Part shown: positions 34,952-50,745 of the stretch, in pieces
Layout of the letters: every line of letters starts with the position of its first letter
How positions within the stretch are numbered: position 1 is the first letter of the stretch
Assembly: GCA_910890315.1 (NCBI GenBank)
Contig: CAJVGD010000005.1
Coordinates: 496,001-560,000, forward strand
Origin: Serendipita indica DSM 11827
Lineage: Eukaryota > Basidiomycota > Agaricomycetes > Sebacinales > Serendipitaceae
DNA length: 64,000 nucleotides
Direction of reading: 5' to 3'
The notes under the pieces: model-generated
Seen by the model: only the letters and a program-made list of their open reading frames with translations
Told to the model about the DNA's origin: nothing
The model's database searches: none
Position numbers and translations under genes: made by a program

Positions 34952-37900
34952 TCACGAAAGCTGTTTCTGAATGGACGCAATCGTTGCGCTGTCCACTTTG
35001 GACAATGCCGCCTGGAATTCGACACCAGCAACGGCCTGTGCTTGCTGCATTTTCTGCTGGATAAACTCCTTGAGCGGGATATTTCGTACAGGATCTCGCT
35101 TGAACAAGTCTTGCCGTCGTCCAAACTCTAGTGTTTCCGCCGCATCTTCCAACTTGTCCGGAAGTACGTACTCGTCTTGTTGCTTCCAGTAAAGTATCAG
35201 CGGCGAACTATATTTTAAGTGAGAATATGTGTGGAAATGCTTATATACGCACTCCTGATCGTCCTCCCCTGGCCGTTGCTCGAGTGCCTCTTTAAGTTCG
35301 CCAAGAACGTCAAGCCAGATGTTTAATGCTTCGGACGTTGCAAGTCGCTCTACGGCAATTTTGTTACCCGTGGCGAGAAGTTCGGCAGTAGCTAATGCCA
35401 CAAGCTTCCTTCGTGGCGCATCGACGATGTTGTCAAACTGCAAAAGGTCAGCCTGTATTATCCCTCAGATGGACATTAAACTTTCCTTTGCCCACCACTG
35501 GTCCAAGAATCCCGTCATGAGATACTCTGCTGGTTGGTTCAACGCAGCAGAACTCGCAGCAACGAGCTGGACAAAGATATTTGCGTCCTGTATAATCATC
35601 CTCGCAAACAATTGTATCACTTCGACTAAAACGAGCGTGTTGTCGTTCTTGGTCCTATCTTCGATCACGGCCGAAAGTATGTGTGCAAAGAACCCGGAAG
35701 TGTGCATCGCTTCCGCCCATAAACGACCATCCACGGAGAGCTGGACCATCATGCACGCCGTTCCGAGTACGGTTTTCACGTCTGCTGTGATTGCAGTTTT
35801 GTAAACTTGGAGATAAGCTTGGTGAAGTGGAAGCGCTTGGAGCTACACTTGATGTCAGGACTTGTCACGTGTAGGGTGCTCAAACACACCTGTAGCACAC
35901 GGGTGGCATCGAGTAAGAGGTAACTCTCAATCAGTTGGCAGGCTCCCGAGACGGCATCGAGGTTTGTGTTCAGGATATGTATCGATGTTGGTAGAAGCTC
36001 GAATATGTCTGGGACTGTTGGATTGGGATTGGGGACTGAGTTTCGAAGGGTGACCAGCCACAGATTAATTGCATCGTCTTCCATTTGGACACTCAGCTGA
36101 ATGAAGATTAGCTCCTAGAAAACAAAATCTGTATTGGACGTACTATAGGTGATAGACAATCTCGGATCAAGATGGCCGCTATTGGTGCTAAAGGAGCAGA
36201 ATTTTCTTTAGATGCCTAGCCTATATCAGCACCAGCACGGACTGTAACTACTACGTACCTTTATCAGACTAGACGCGGTGGAAATCAGTTCTCCTCGGAG
36301 TGGAATGTCAACCTCGGGATGCTGCCCTGCTTACTATCAGCGAAAGGTATCGAATTCGACGTATATCTTACAAAGCTGCGTCACTGGGCCAATTATATCG
36401 CCGAGAGACGGTACAATCTGTGGTGTTTTTAGTCTGACGCAGCTCAGCGAGTGCAAAGCGTACCGCCTCCTTCACGTTATCAATCAAGGTATTGATGGAT
36501 CTGATCACTCTTCGCTTCGCATCTTGAGATTCTGTGTCGGCAACAAGTTGCAGAAGTGCACTAAGAGATGGTGTGATGAACGGGTGGAATACCGGGATTT
36601 CAAAGTTGACCGACTACGGAGCGTCAGAGAACTTTCTGTGAGAGATTTAACCACCTACATTGATACAATTCTCCAATGCTGTCGCAGCAGTCAAACGGAT
36701 TGCCAGATCTGAACCTTCCCCTTGCGCCGAAATGAGGTGAACAAGAATCTCGTACACCTTTTCTCTCGACTGAGAGAGTGATCTCTCCGCGTACCAACGA
36801 CCGAATAGCCATGCAATCCGCCGTTTGATTATGCGGTATATCGGATTAGGATCTAAAGCCTCTTGGGCAAGACTCTGGGAGATCCAAGAGTCAAAGTCGA
36901 TGTCTTTGAGACGGTGTGCGCATCGTCCTACGGCGCAATAAACGGCTTCCTGCTTGATGATCGACGGGAGATCTGTTGCCGGATGTTCTTGATGCAGGTC
37001 GGAATGTCATTAAACTTGGTTTTTATGATTACGCACCTCGCACCCGTTGAAGGTATGTACGAATCATGGGTTCTACATAGTCGCCATATTGTGTAGCCAA
37101 CGTCATAAGCACACGCTCAGCGCATGGCTACAATGGTCAAGCGATGCCACAAATCAAGATGAAAACTCACTCTAACGCCGTACTCCCAGGCATCCGAGTC
37201 GCCCTCTTCGATGTTGATCCACTCCTCCGGCTCTTCTGACCACTTCTCCAGATCCTGTTCATCCAAAAGGAGTAGGCGGTTGACAATGAGATCAATAGCA
37301 CCCTCTACGAACTCCCTAGGGAGAACCTCTTGGTTGTCAGGTTGACGAATGGGCGACCACTGAGCAAGTGCGTCCTTGAAGATCGATAATGCCTGTGTAA
37401 GGAACCGAATAGGGTACATCGCATTATCTGAGTCTTGTATTGTCGTTGGCGGTGCGCCAGACGCTGCTACAACCCGTTCCCAATAGTGTAATACCAGCTC
37501 TCGGCAATGTGGCAACCGCACAAATTGTTGTGGTGAGTACACTTGAGTTTTTCGGAAGTATTTCCCGTACAGGCGAACATGCCGAGAAAGATAGGACTGT
37601 GTTGGGGACTGAATCAGGTTCTGGCTTAGATTTGCCTGGAACAGACTCGAACGCAAGGTTGACAGTGCGATGAAATGAGTGACAGCGGTTCCAAAAAAAC
37701 CTTTCACCTAATATGCATTAATGATGGCAGGACGTAGTACGTCCACTTACAACGGGTTCCGCCACCTCAAATCCTTTCACCCTGGTCCGATGCCACATAA
37801 ATGTGATACACTTGACGATGCATTTGAATGTGAAATGTGCGATACGAATATGGTTTAGCTTATCATCACTTGCCAACGTTTCGGGTGACAAGTTATTGCT

Positions 37901-38756
37901 GAACGTTGCTGTTGCGTAGCCATAAATGGGTAAAAGTGCCTCCTGGACTTGATGTACGAGCTAGCTCTAGAGTGAGTACCAAAGAGCCCGAGATGAAATT
38001 CTTCTTACTCCAAGTACGGCAGCTATGGGGGAATTAGATATCGAAACGGTAGACTAAGCCACTTACACGCGAGCAAGGGAATCTTTGCTGGCGTCAACTC
38101 CTTTATTATCTGGTTCAGCGCACCCAGTGCCCTCCTCAGAACTAGTAGAGCACGCGGATCAGTGTTAGAGTTGATGTAGATAGCTTGCGAGTTGGTGCCA
38201 ATTACTTCCAGCAGTTGGGATCCAACGTCCGGCCTAGCAAGAAGGATTAGCATTGTCATTGAATACAGAGGATGAACTCACCATGCGCGTGGGAAGTCAA
38301 TCCGTGCAATCTTCGCCATCGCAATAGCATTGGTCTGGGCAATCTGTTGGAGCATGGAATCAGCCCGGCTCGCGCGTGTCCAAGGAGATACCAACGATAT
38401 CATCCGGCTCATCTAGAAAGCGGAACATGCCCGATCTGATATCCTGCTTCACATTTTCGGGGTACAATCTATGCAAGGTCAGCATCCGAAAATGGCAATA
38501 GATGGGTGGCGAACGCAGCACGCCGCCACTGCTGTGGAACGACGTTTTTGAACTGAAATATGGCCATCTTTCGCACATCTAATGGTAGGTTTCGTTCGTT
38601 TGCGGCCATCTGCACCATATAGAAAACTCCTGGAATCGTTCTGAAGACGTCAAGCTGGGCACTGGCCGCCTGCGCTACGACGTAGTCCTGCGAAGCTGCA
38701 TCTTGTAGAACTTGGAATATGCGGTCTGGGGAGGGTAGTTCAGGTGTAGCCTGCAT
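34952..38756 (-). CDS. importin-beta family nuclear transport receptor, importin-11/Kap120-like
   Basis: The first ATG of the N-terminal exon is at 38756 (MQATPELPSPDRIFQVLQDA). The importin N-terminal pattern is clear: AQAASAQLDVFRTIPGVFYM, then LPLDVRKMAIFQFKNVVPQQ with WRRA. About ten or more exons of HEAT-like helices follow, and the last exon ends with PVRNIPLKEFIQQKMQQAQA and a helical tail. The FKN-x(6)-WR arrangement and overall length of about 1000 aa match the importin-11/Kap120 subfamily, which carries ribosomal and ubiquitin-enzyme cargo into the nucleus. Exons between 36100 and 38300 were recognised only in pieces (for example IRQPDNQEVLPREFVEGAID), so inner boundaries are approximate. 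Confidence 0.75.
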
Positions 38757-39026
38757 AAAGGTTGACGAGGTCGGGTCCAAAGGGAGTATCCACCCGCATT
38801 TACTCTGAAATCCGATAAGTGTGGACACTATTTATCACAGGTAGCGTGTAATGTGACTGGATTGCCGATACATTAAAGAAAACACCGGTGCTCCCTGGCA
38901 TGCACTGCTGGACCAGGTATCTTCATAAATATAATCTATTATTTTATGAATCAATCTATCAAGCAATCAACTGACCAAGGTATATCAGAGTTTGAGTGGC
39001 AAAACTTGATCCTTTCGTCAATAGGC

Positions 39027-41523
39027 ATGAGCGATCAAGGCCCCACAAATACACCAAAGGACATTAATGCAGCAGAGGAGCTTCCAACATATGGTGATTT
39101 AGAGGAACAAGAGCGCTCCAATCCTAATTCGAGGTAGTTGAGCATCAGAAAGTCGAGGCGCCGCCTGACTATCGTTTAGATTTGGACGATGGAGAAGCTG
39201 GGTGGAGAAAAGGTCTCTTTCAAAGTCTGATTGCGTGCGAAGACTGACCTGTGATTGCAGGGCTGCCGAGCGGTATGCAGATATTACTCCAGAGGACCGC
39301 GCCCGTCAACGCGAACGAGGATGGGGACTCCCAGTTCGTTTTTTGCGCATACTGGTTTATCAATAATGCCTCTAACTGCTCTCTCACTTCCAGATCGACA
39401 CAGCAGTCCCGGAGCAAGCGCCACCACCGGGCTTCGCAACCTCGCCGATGTCTGCACAATTGGCACCTCAACGCCTTGGAGAAACGAGTCTCTCATTATA
39501 CGAGTTTGGATCGCGGTTTATACCCCACTCGTCAACCCCAATCCGTTGCTTACTACCATTATTGGAGGATCGATATCTCCTGATAGGGAGTGATGATGGT
39601 CTTGGCATGCTAGACGTTTTCCCGGAATCCGAGTCACTCGCCCTCGAAAATGGATCCGTTCTTCATGCTTTGGAAGCCGCGAAACGTCGAGATGTTTGGA
39701 CTGGAGAATCGTGAGTGAAAGTGTCAACCATTTCTCCAATCTGGAATCTTTCAGGATCTATCAATTGAATCTACTGGAGTGTTATCCGGATAACCAAGGT
39801 GGGCTTCAAGGCGTCGTACTCGCCCTCGTTGGTCCCGAGGAGTCCGACCCGGAAAAGGAGCCCATGAGGAGTGTCAGAATGTATAACTTGGCCAGTATAT
39901 TTAGCCTGGTAAAATGGACAGCAGCGCATCCAGTGAGTAAGGTTACCTCGGCCGGTTTTGAGACTACATCTCCGCAGGATGCCAAACCACCTGTCATTCA
40001 TGGGCCCAAGGGATGGTCCCCCCAACAAGCGGGCACAAGAAGACTGCAGAGACCAAGCGCACATGCAATCACAAAGAGTCTGAAGTCGATGGTGATCGAT
40101 CATGGACGTCCGGATACACCACCAGGGTCAATGTCGTCTGTCAAGGCATCGTCCTTCGCATCTGAAAGATCTCCACCAAAGCACCAAGATTCTGCCGATA
40201 CAGCCGACTCGTGGGACCTTGTTGACGATCTACCCTTGCGATGGGCGACCGACTACGTGAACCTTGCAACTGCTGGATCTAAACTTTCAAACACTCCGGT
40301 TCTATTCTACGAGCTATGGAGGAACGATGGGGTAAATTCCAGAGGAACATCCATGCTCGCGGTAGTCACAAAGACAGCCATCCTGCTCTATGAAACGCCC
40401 AGGGGAGAACGATCCTTCCGCTTCGTCAAAGTACGTCTTTTCCATTGGCCTAAATATCTTTAATCATTATGAGCAGGAGTTCTATACACCCCTGCCCGCG
40501 AAGCTGGTCACCTTTGTCCAACAAACGAACAACGACATTGTCCGTGCAGTTTCTGTCCATCACGAAGGAGGGGAGAGACTGAGAAAGGAACGCCCTCTGT
40601 CTAGAGGAGGCCCAGAGGGTGTGGCTAGTGCAACTCCGCGCGCAAGACGCCAATCCATACCAGGCGATAGCACCTACGGCTCCCAGCTCTCACTGTTTGT
40701 CATATTTGAGAAGAAGGCTGGGTTAATCCGAATAGCAGACTCTGCGGTCAGCGAAATGGAACTGTGGGACGATGGTGGTCGGCCGCCCTCCCCCATTCGA
40801 GCCCAATCTCCTACCAGTATCCACAGTATCCACTCTTCTTCGGGCTTCCGCAAGTCCATTCAGGTTCTCGACTTTCATCGGGATGGGAGAGGGATGTGGC
40901 AGCCGATGATCACGATGGATATCCCCTATCCACCCTCGGCCAACGGAGAGCAATCGGTCATGGCTCTGTCGAAAACATTCCTGATTATCTCGCGTGGATC
41001 GCAAACTCATATCTTACCTTCTCCACTTCGAATGCCTCTGGCAAATCATCAGCCTCTAAGGGTGATTCGTTGGCACACTCCACCCAGTCGCGTTTCGGCA
41101 AGAGTATCCCTCCTGGCTGATCGACCGGCGATGCTCCAACTGGTAGCATTCAGTGACAAGGGAATAGAGATCGCTGAAACCCCAGTCACTTTTCTCTTCC
41201 AGCAGTCCGACCCTGGCTCGCCTGGCAAAGGAAAAGGAAAGGGCAAATCGATAAGCGCGCAATCCGAGCCTTTGAACAGAGCGCAGTGGCATACCATGGA
41301 GACTACGAAGCCTCTTTGTCGAGGTGGTATTTGGCATCGATTGGACACGAGTTCTGGACGGCCAGAAATACATCCCTCGGAATGGGCGAATGACTTGGCC
41401 TCGCATCCGGCAGCTACCTCCAAACTGGAAACTGGCAAGGGAATATATGCGACCGTACAGCGAGGATTAGATGATTATCGCGTGATTTGGCTGGGCGACG
41501 ATGTCTCACCTGGCAGCATTTAG
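39027..41523 (+). CDS. conserved fungal protein, propeller-like (CNH-like?), unknown function
   Basis: The start MSDQGPTNTPKDINAAEELP at 39027 leads through small exons reading FGRWRSWVEKRAAERYADIT and PEDRARQRERGWGLP into a long coding region. TPIRCLLPLLEDRYLLIGSD followed by DGLGMLDVFPES resembles the first strands of a citron-homology (CNH) propeller. Further beta-rich pieces are MLAVVTKTAILLYETPRGE, SLFVIFEKKAGLIRIADSAV and LSKTFLIISRGSQTHILPS, separated by Ser/Pro-rich linkers. It ends RVIWLGDDVSPGSI. An intron near 40432-40476 joins the two large exons. I cannot name the family with confidence; a CNH-type propeller that binds a small GTPase or membrane is a guess. Its promoter is shared with the divergent importin gene (270 bp). 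Confidence 0.65.
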
Positions 41524-41686
41524 TACCCATCTGTGAATTGTGTTTGTTGTTGTGTATTCATAGCAATGGACCTCGTTTTTGTGTTGTGGCCGACTTGAAA
41601 GGGGGGTGAGCGTGGCGAAAAGTGAGCGAGCTAGCTTGGAGTCTGCCTTGTCAAGGACCCGGACCTTGTATCTTTCTACCACCTCC

Positions 41687-44247
<2,561 letters not shown>

Positions 44248-44466
44248 AATGATTGCGCTCGCCTTCAGAATCCCACTCTTTGGCGCTTGCCGTGAGTCTA
44301 TGCTTCCACCCTGATGTTTCGCTACCTTGGGGACGAGTAAGAACTCTGCAGCCCCTACGCTCCTTACGTTATTTGTGTAATGCATATGCCTAAAATAGTC
44401 CCTCGTTGGTCATGTACTTTATTGCCTATGAATCCAGCAATTTTATGCAGTGCAGGCGTCGGTCCG

Positions 44467-45480
44467 TCAGTCGTATCGTCTATCAGAATCATGTCTTCTT
44501 CTTTCATCATTGTCTCGATGTCGTCTGGGAGATCTTGACCGTCTATGTTGTTTGTCGTTGCGTGGAGAGACTGATCTCTCGTACGACATTTTGTCTCGGT
44601 GGCGATCAGGAGAGCGCCTTCGTGAACTTTCACTTCTTCGTTCTCGACTCGAGTGCCGTGGTCTGTCGGTGATCATCCGGCGTTCCTCTTTTGCCAACTT
44701 CTTGGCCCTCTTGCGCTCTTTCCTAGCCCTTCGTTCTTCTGGAGTCTCATTGGGATGTTTTTTCGATTTCTTTTTTGCCTTTTCGCGTTTCTGTTCGATG
44801 AGATAGTCTCTCATAGGGTCCTCCTTGTCGACAGAGGCAAGTGACGACTGAGAAGCGTCTGATTCTTCCTCTCTTTCATCTAAAAAGATTCAATATACGT
44901 GAAAGATGTAGATAGGCTACGCACCTGTGAGGAGCTCTGGTTTGACGTTAAGACGTTCCGTTTCGCGATCCACCCATTTTCCGTCTACGAGCTCCTTTTG
45001 CTTGTAATTCTGAACGTGATCGACACGTAGAGTCCTTCCAGCCAACTCGGCGCCGTTGAGATTGTCGACAGCAAGTACAGTTGAGCGTTGGTCTTCATAC
45101 ATTAAAAACGCGAAACCACGTCGCTTGCCAGTCGACTTTTCACGCGGCATATCAATGTCCACTACTTCTCCGTACCTTTTGTCCATTTCATGATGTGAAA
45201 ATAAGGGCAACAAGACTACGTACTGCGAGAAGACCGTGATCACGTCTCCTTCAGTGAGTTCATAGTTGAGGCCGCCAATAAAGATGTAGGCAGAGTCTTT
45301 CCAGAGACTTAGATAGTGCAAGTGATTTGGAAGGGTGCGTACCCTTGTATTGGTCGTGCCACGAGCCCTGACCGGGCGCGAGATCGAGTTCTCGCTCATT
45401 TATCCTGTTGATTTCGCGTACTACGCTGAAATAAATCAGTGTCCCTTCTGTACAATGTCATGTTCGTATACGCACTTCAT
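44467..45480 (-). CDS. RBMX2/Ist3-like spliceosomal RRM protein (RES complex)
   Basis: The first exon is only 5 nt (45480-45476), spliced to exon 45425-45343, giving [20 protein letters not shown] and SWHDQYK, the typical start of this family. The RRM reads [58 protein letters not shown] and [13 protein letters not shown]. Two more exons carry a Lys/Arg-rich tail ([28 protein letters not shown]) with RS dipeptides and the stop at 44467. Ist3/Snu17 with Bud13 and Pml1 forms the RES complex, which aids splicing of weak introns and retention of unspliced RNA. The tiny first exon and four introns are notable in a splicing factor gene. Confidence 0.87.
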
Positions 45481-45539
45481 GGCGCGGTCCAAGTTGTTTG
45501 GTCGCTTGTTGATCTCCACCACGCTGATTAAAAAACGAA
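45481..45539. promoter_or_regulatory. 59-bp gap between divergent start codons
   Basis: Only 59 bp part the ATG of the RBMX2-like gene (45480, minus) from the ATG of eIF3d (45540, plus). Any shared promoter, both 5' leaders and both start sites must sit here or inside the first exons or introns of the neighbours. An A/T-rich GATTAAAAAACG stretch lies just before the eIF3d start. No TATA box is evident. Confidence 0.7.
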
Positions 45540-47591
45540 ATGGCAGCTCGAGCATTTAAGCTGCCGCCTCTGCAAGATAATCCAGATGGATCCTGGGGAC
45601 CATCCATGGCACACCTTCCCGCCAAGTTCAAAGAGTACGTCTCTTTTTCGGATGCTCAGATTTCAAATCTGATTATCCTTGGCTTCTCCAAGCATCCCGT
45701 ATGCACCTTATTCAAAATCGGATAAGCTGGGCAGGTTTGCAGACTGGACTGAAGGCGATGGACGCGCCCTCGGTGGTGGAGGACCAGCAGGTGCAACCGG
45801 ACGCGGTGGCAGGATTGGAGGCGGACGAAAAGACGGCCAAGCAGCCTATGGATCTGGAGCAACAAATGCATTCTCGTATTTCCACGTTGAAGACGAGGCT
45901 TCATTCTCCCTTGTGGACAACAAGACGGGTGGTCCCAGACGAGGCGCAGGTGGATTCGGATTCCAGCGAGGGAGGGGTGCTGGGAGAGGAGCTGGTGCAG
46001 GTCGTGGAGGTACAAGCGGTCGCACTGGCCCTGGTGGGTACGGACGCAACCAGCCTGGTCAATATGGTGGAAGAGGTGGCGCAGCTCGAGCCGGGAACCG
46101 AAGGGGATGGAAAGACTGGGAAAAGGTATGTTTAGCATCGCTGGTTTCTGTCCCTACTAAATTTCTCTAAGACTTCGCGCGTACGAGAGGGCTCGGTCAT
46201 GATCGACCCCAGTTGGAGAATGCTCGAGGAAATCGATTTCCTCCGCTTGAGCAAGCTCAGACTAGAAGTAGAACCTGCAGAGACCATGTATGTCTGCTCA
46301 CTATGCCCCTGGCTGTAACTCAATTTTTCGCAGCGATTCGTATGGACGAATCTATGCCTATGACAAGGCGTACGACCGCATCACGACAAAGAATGAACGA
46401 CCATTACTTGTCCCTGAAAAGACACGGTTTAACCCCAGCACGTCCGACGATCCGGTCATGCAAAAGGTGGTACACTATGCGAGATTTCCTACATCACTCA
46501 TATTTTACTAGCTTATCCAAGACGACGTCGCGTCCATTTATGCGACTGACTCCATCCTTTCCATGCTTATGTGCGCGCCACGATCTGTATTTGGTTGGGA
46601 TATCATCGTAATTCGGGACGGGGACCACCTCATCTTTGATAAACGCGACGGTGGACCGAGCGACACGCTGACCGTCAACGAAAACGCCGCAGACCCACCT
46701 GCAGACACAGAAAAGGAGACAATCAACAGCGCGACGAGTCTCGCGCTCGAGGCGACGGTGATTCACACCAACTTTGCCATCCAAGTCGTCAAAGACGACG
46801 TGTACGCCGACTTGGCCAACCCAAATCCATTTGCGACCGAGGAGAGTGAACAACTCGCGAGCGCCGGGTACTATTACAAAGTCTTTGACCTGAGCGTGCA
46901 TGAAGACGAAGAGGTCAAGCTTGCGCTAAGGACTGAAGTCGACGCATTTTTGCCGCCCACAAACGCGCCTAGTTCTGGTGTGATCAACTTGGGGACGACG
47001 ACGGGTGGCAAGGGCGAGGGACTCGTCACAGTCAAGGCGCTCAACGAGTTTGATTCCAAGGCTCCTGGAGCAGGGAATGCACCGGATTGGCGTACAAAGT
47101 TGGACAGCCAGCGAGGTGCGGTCGTGGCGACGGAGATGAAGAACAATAGCTTTAAAATGGCGCGCTGGGCCGTGCAGAGTATTCTTGCTGGAGCAGATGT
47201 CATGAAGCTTGGGTGCGTCCCTTTCTTATTAGGCACAGGCAGTGTTGCTAATTTCTGGGGTAGCTACGTCTCGCGCGCGAGCGTCCGTGATAATACCCGA
47301 CATGTGATCCTAAGCACCGCAACGATGCGTCCAAGCGAGTTTGCAGCCCAGCTCAACATGTCTGTCATGAATGGCTGGGGTATCGTGCGTACCATTATCG
47401 ACCTGTGCTTCAAGCATCCAGATGGCAAGTACGTTCTCATCAAAGATCCAAACAAGGTGAGTTTTAGACTATCTTTGCTTTCTTTTCTCACGTCGTTCAA
47501 GCCCGTCATCCGACTGTACGCTGTCCCGCCTGATGCATTTGCAAAAGAAGAAGACGGAGAGGATGATATGTACGAGGAAGACCAAGAGTGA
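45540..47591 (+). CDS. translation initiation factor eIF3 subunit D
   Basis: The start MAARAFKLPPLQDNPDGSWG at 45540 and the next exon IPYAPYSKSDKLGRFADWTE are the family's conserved N-terminus. A Gly/Arg-rich stretch of about 100 residues follows (RGRGAGRGAGAGRGG). Then WRMLEEIDFLRLSKLRLEV, PRSVFGWDIIVIRDGDHLIF, ANPNPFATEESE, YYYKVFDLS, KMARWAVQSILAGADVMKLG and MNGWGIVRTIIDLCFKHPDG, all diagnostic of eIF3d, with an acidic end (EDDMYEEDQE). In other eukaryotes eIF3d binds the 40S mRNA exit channel and can recognise the cap of selected mRNAs. About five introns. Converges with AACS, with 51 bp between the stops. Confidence 0.93.
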
Positions 47592-47642
47592 TAGATTGAG
47601 CGTTGCATTCTCACGCAATGTACATCCATCTAGCAAAATGCG

Positions 47643-50327
47643 TTATAGTCGTGCACCATCTACACCCGGTTTGAGCGACTGTGCGAGTTCGATGTACTCT
47701 TGTAAGCATTCTGGGTTGCGGAGCGTCGCTTGGTTGATACTCGAGAACGGGGCACCGTCCATGATCTGCAGTATGCAATAAGTCGATGGCTTTCGTGGTG
47801 GAGTTGAGACACACCTTTCGCACAGGTACTTCAACTTTTTTGCCATTTAGGGTATACGGAATGTCGTGGACTTGAACGCACTAAGACCAAGCCATTAGCA
47901 ACTCGTCATCGTTAGATGGAATCGGTGACTTGCCAGAGCAGGAACATGTCTAGCCGATCTCCTTGCACGAATCTCCTTTGCAATCGACTTGATGAGTCCG
48001 TCATCGAGGACTTGGCCATCTGGGAGCTTGACAAAGAGGATCACCCGCTCGTCACCAACAGCCCCTGCTTCGCCTGCTGGGAGTTTTTGACCTATACAGA
48101 GCGCGTCGAGAATTACTTTATTGGAGGTGGAAGATTGTGCGTTGTCTGAGAAGCACTCTTCTAGTACTTGGTAGATTTCTGCTGACCCAAAGCGGATTCC
48201 ACCAGGGTTCCTGTGGGGAGAGTTAGATGTGGCGTTTTCAAGTAGAGTTTACGTACAATACTCCATCACTTCGTCCAAGCATGATCACGCCGCCTCCATT
48301 CCCCTCTCTCGAAGGTGTGATGAGAACGTGGTCGCCATGATCTATCAAACGAGTCAAGGACGGACAACTGTATACCAAGAAACATACACCAATAGCCCTT
48401 GACGCCCGTAAAGTATGCATCCTTGTACCTTTTCTCCGCCTTGACTACATCTTCGTCCGTACCATACCCACGAAGAGGCCAAAATCCAACGGGCTGACAA
48501 GGGAATGGACGCGTGCACACCAATTCACCCTGTTCACCAGGCTTGACTTCGTTTCCCATCTCATCCACTGCACGAATCGCCATACCGAGCATACGACACT
48601 GAATCTCGCCGCGGTAGACGGGTAACATGGCGTTGAACCCAGCGAAGAGGGAGCAAATATCTGTGCCACCCGTGATAGACGCAAGCAGGAGCGTGCTATT
48701 GGGTTGTCCCTGAGAGGACGAGTCCTGTGCGGCAATGGATGTGTAGACGTAGTCAAAGAGCTGTGGTGCGAGTGGGGATCCGGTCGAGTATAGTTGTCGA
48801 ATAGGACGTGTATCGTGGTGTTTATTAGGTGTGTATTTTTTCTTTCCAGACCATTTAGCTTTCTCTCGCGAGGAAGACGGAAAGGTAGACTCACGGAAAG
48901 AACCTCTAGGTATTTCGCACTCGTACCGAATATTGTCACTTTTTCCTGTTCGGCAATCGTCCATAGCCTATGCGGTTCACGGAGTGGGCTACCGTCAAAG
49001 AGGACGAGCGTACATCCAAGCGCGAGGCCGCCTACCAAGAAATTCCACATCATCCACCCCGTCGAGGTGTAGTAGAAAAAGACGTCATCTGCATTGAGCC
49101 CCGCACAGAGTTTGAGTTCCTTGAGGGATTGTAAGAGCATACCGCCTGCGCGATGCACAATGGGTTTTGGGAGACCCGTCGTCCCCGAGGAGAACAAGAT
49201 CCAGAGAGGGTGGTTAAAGGGTGTTTGAACGAATTTAAAGTCTTCCTCTTGGGATTTTGATGAAGTAAGAAAGGCGTCCCATGGAATCCATTCGACAGTG
49301 TCCGTCGTACTTGGGAGTGAAGAGGGTTGTGCCGTGTCAAAGGGAACGACGATGACCGTCTTGGGTGCGCATTGTTTTTGTTTTAATCCGTCGACGAGCG
49401 TGGAGAGTTTGGAGAGGTGTGGATGTAATTTGCCATTGTACCTATTCTAGCCATGAAGGAGCAATAAGAGCCAACTGAGAGACATACGAAACACTGTCTA
49501 CGGCGAGAATGACAGTTGGTTTGACCTGTTCAAATCGCTCGAGGACGCCTTGAGGTCCAAAGTCTGCAGCGGCGCTCGTCCAGATGGCACCTAGCGCGGC
49601 AGTGGCAAGTGCAAGGATGATATTTTCCTATCTATCGTCAATTGATTGCCCATATTCGGGTATGACATACGATATTGTTGCTTGAATACGAGCCCACGAC
49701 GTCTCCGAGCTTGACACCACGTGCTTGGAGGGCGTTTGCAGCACAAACTACGGACGTGTAGAGGTCATTGTAGGAGATTCTGCGTGAGGGTGGCTCGATG
49801 AGGTTTCCAGAATGGACAAAGGGTTCAGCTATGTGAGCGTGAGTGACCAGAAATGGCAGGGGTCAAGTGAGAGGGAGGTGAGGCGAGACGAGGTCTGGCC
49901 GGGTGGTGACGCAGTGACGTACGTACTTGCTTGAATAATTGCTGGTTTATCTGATCGTGTGCAAAGCATATTTTCTGCCCAGTTTAGACGGGCGTCCGGG
50001 AACCAATCTGGATTGTCAGCTGGTGTGGCCGAATCGTCAACAACCTGCAATTGTCTAAGTAGAATAGTAAACCAGGCAAGCTATACGCACGGGTGTAGTG
50101 CCCTTTGAGCCGAGAACGCGCGCCTGGTCCCAGACAGTGTCCCAGAAGGATCCAATGTTCTCTACCGACCATTTCCATCCGTCTTGGTATCTGACTAGCG
50201 GTGGCGATGGCTTGTATCGCTTGTTGATCGCTTGGAAGAGCGCGGTGGTGGGTGCCGTGGAGTGTGGTGGAGCGTACAGGTGATCTGTAGACGGATAAGC
50301 AGAGTTTGCGGATGTATTTGTCGCCAT
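47643..50327 (-). CDS. acetoacetyl-CoA synthetase (ANL superfamily)
   Basis: The start MATNTSANSAYPSTDHLYAP at 50327 is followed by WSVENIGSFWDTVWDQARV and NPDWFPDARLNWAENMLC, typical of acetoacetyl-CoA synthetases. The AMP-binding motif FSSGTTGLPKPIVHRAGG, FYYTSTGWMMWNFLVGGLAL and IFGTSAKYLE follow. Later come ITGGTDICSLFAG, EIQCRMLGMAIRAVDEMGNE and VMLGRSDG-type sequence near 48290. The last exons include an acidic domain-swivel region and end ECLQEYIELAQSLKPGVD. The enzyme makes acetoacetyl-CoA from acetoacetate, ATP and CoA in the cytosol, feeding lipid and sterol synthesis and leucine/ketone use. About eight introns; total length near 680 aa fits the family. Confidence 0.9.
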
Positions 50328-50745
50328 TTGTTATCTTGGAAGGCGTCAACGAGCGACCGGCAGTACGACGGGTAAGAAAATGGTAGTCATGTGCCGGACG
50401 GATCATTTGGGAATGATCGCTGTCCAAATCTGGCATTGAGATAAGATGGGCATTGCCATCTTCCGATGCTCATGTCATAAAATTGCGCGCCCAGTCTCTT
50501 CGACTAGCGCACGTTTGTCAGACATTTAGGGATATATAAGCAAGGCTCCCTTGGATTAATCTCCCGAGATTGCGCGTCCCACGGACCAATCGGATTAAGC
50601 CAGCCAATTATCGGACGACTAGCCGAGTCAAACCGCGTCGTATTATCGCTTCCCTTTCCCCGCAAAACCTTATCACGCCCCGTCTCTTATAAAAGCGGCC
50701 TTGCAAATCTACCAAACCAAACCTTGGACCCGTCCTCTACCCATC
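50328..50745. promoter_or_regulatory. divergent promoter with TATA box for gene X
   Basis: These 418 bp part the starts of acetoacetyl-CoA synthetase (minus) and gene X (plus). A TATAAAA box lies at 50688-50694, 52 bp before the gene X ATG at 50746. Two CCAAT boxes are visible near 50583 and 50605. A C-rich stretch (CTTCCCTTTCCCCG) precedes the TATA box. This is a stronger core promoter than I see for the housekeeping genes of the window. Confidence 0.6.
50688..50694 (+). promoter_or_regulatory. TATA box of gene X
   Basis: Perfect TATAAAA, 52 bp upstream of the ATG, followed by a C/A-rich leader ending CCCATCATG. Confidence 0.55.

Noticed and set aside
39027-41523. Assignment as a RhoGEF or Citron kinase because of the CNH-like stretch
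   Set aside because: No DH, PH or kinase domain is present, and the CNH match rests on one short segment.
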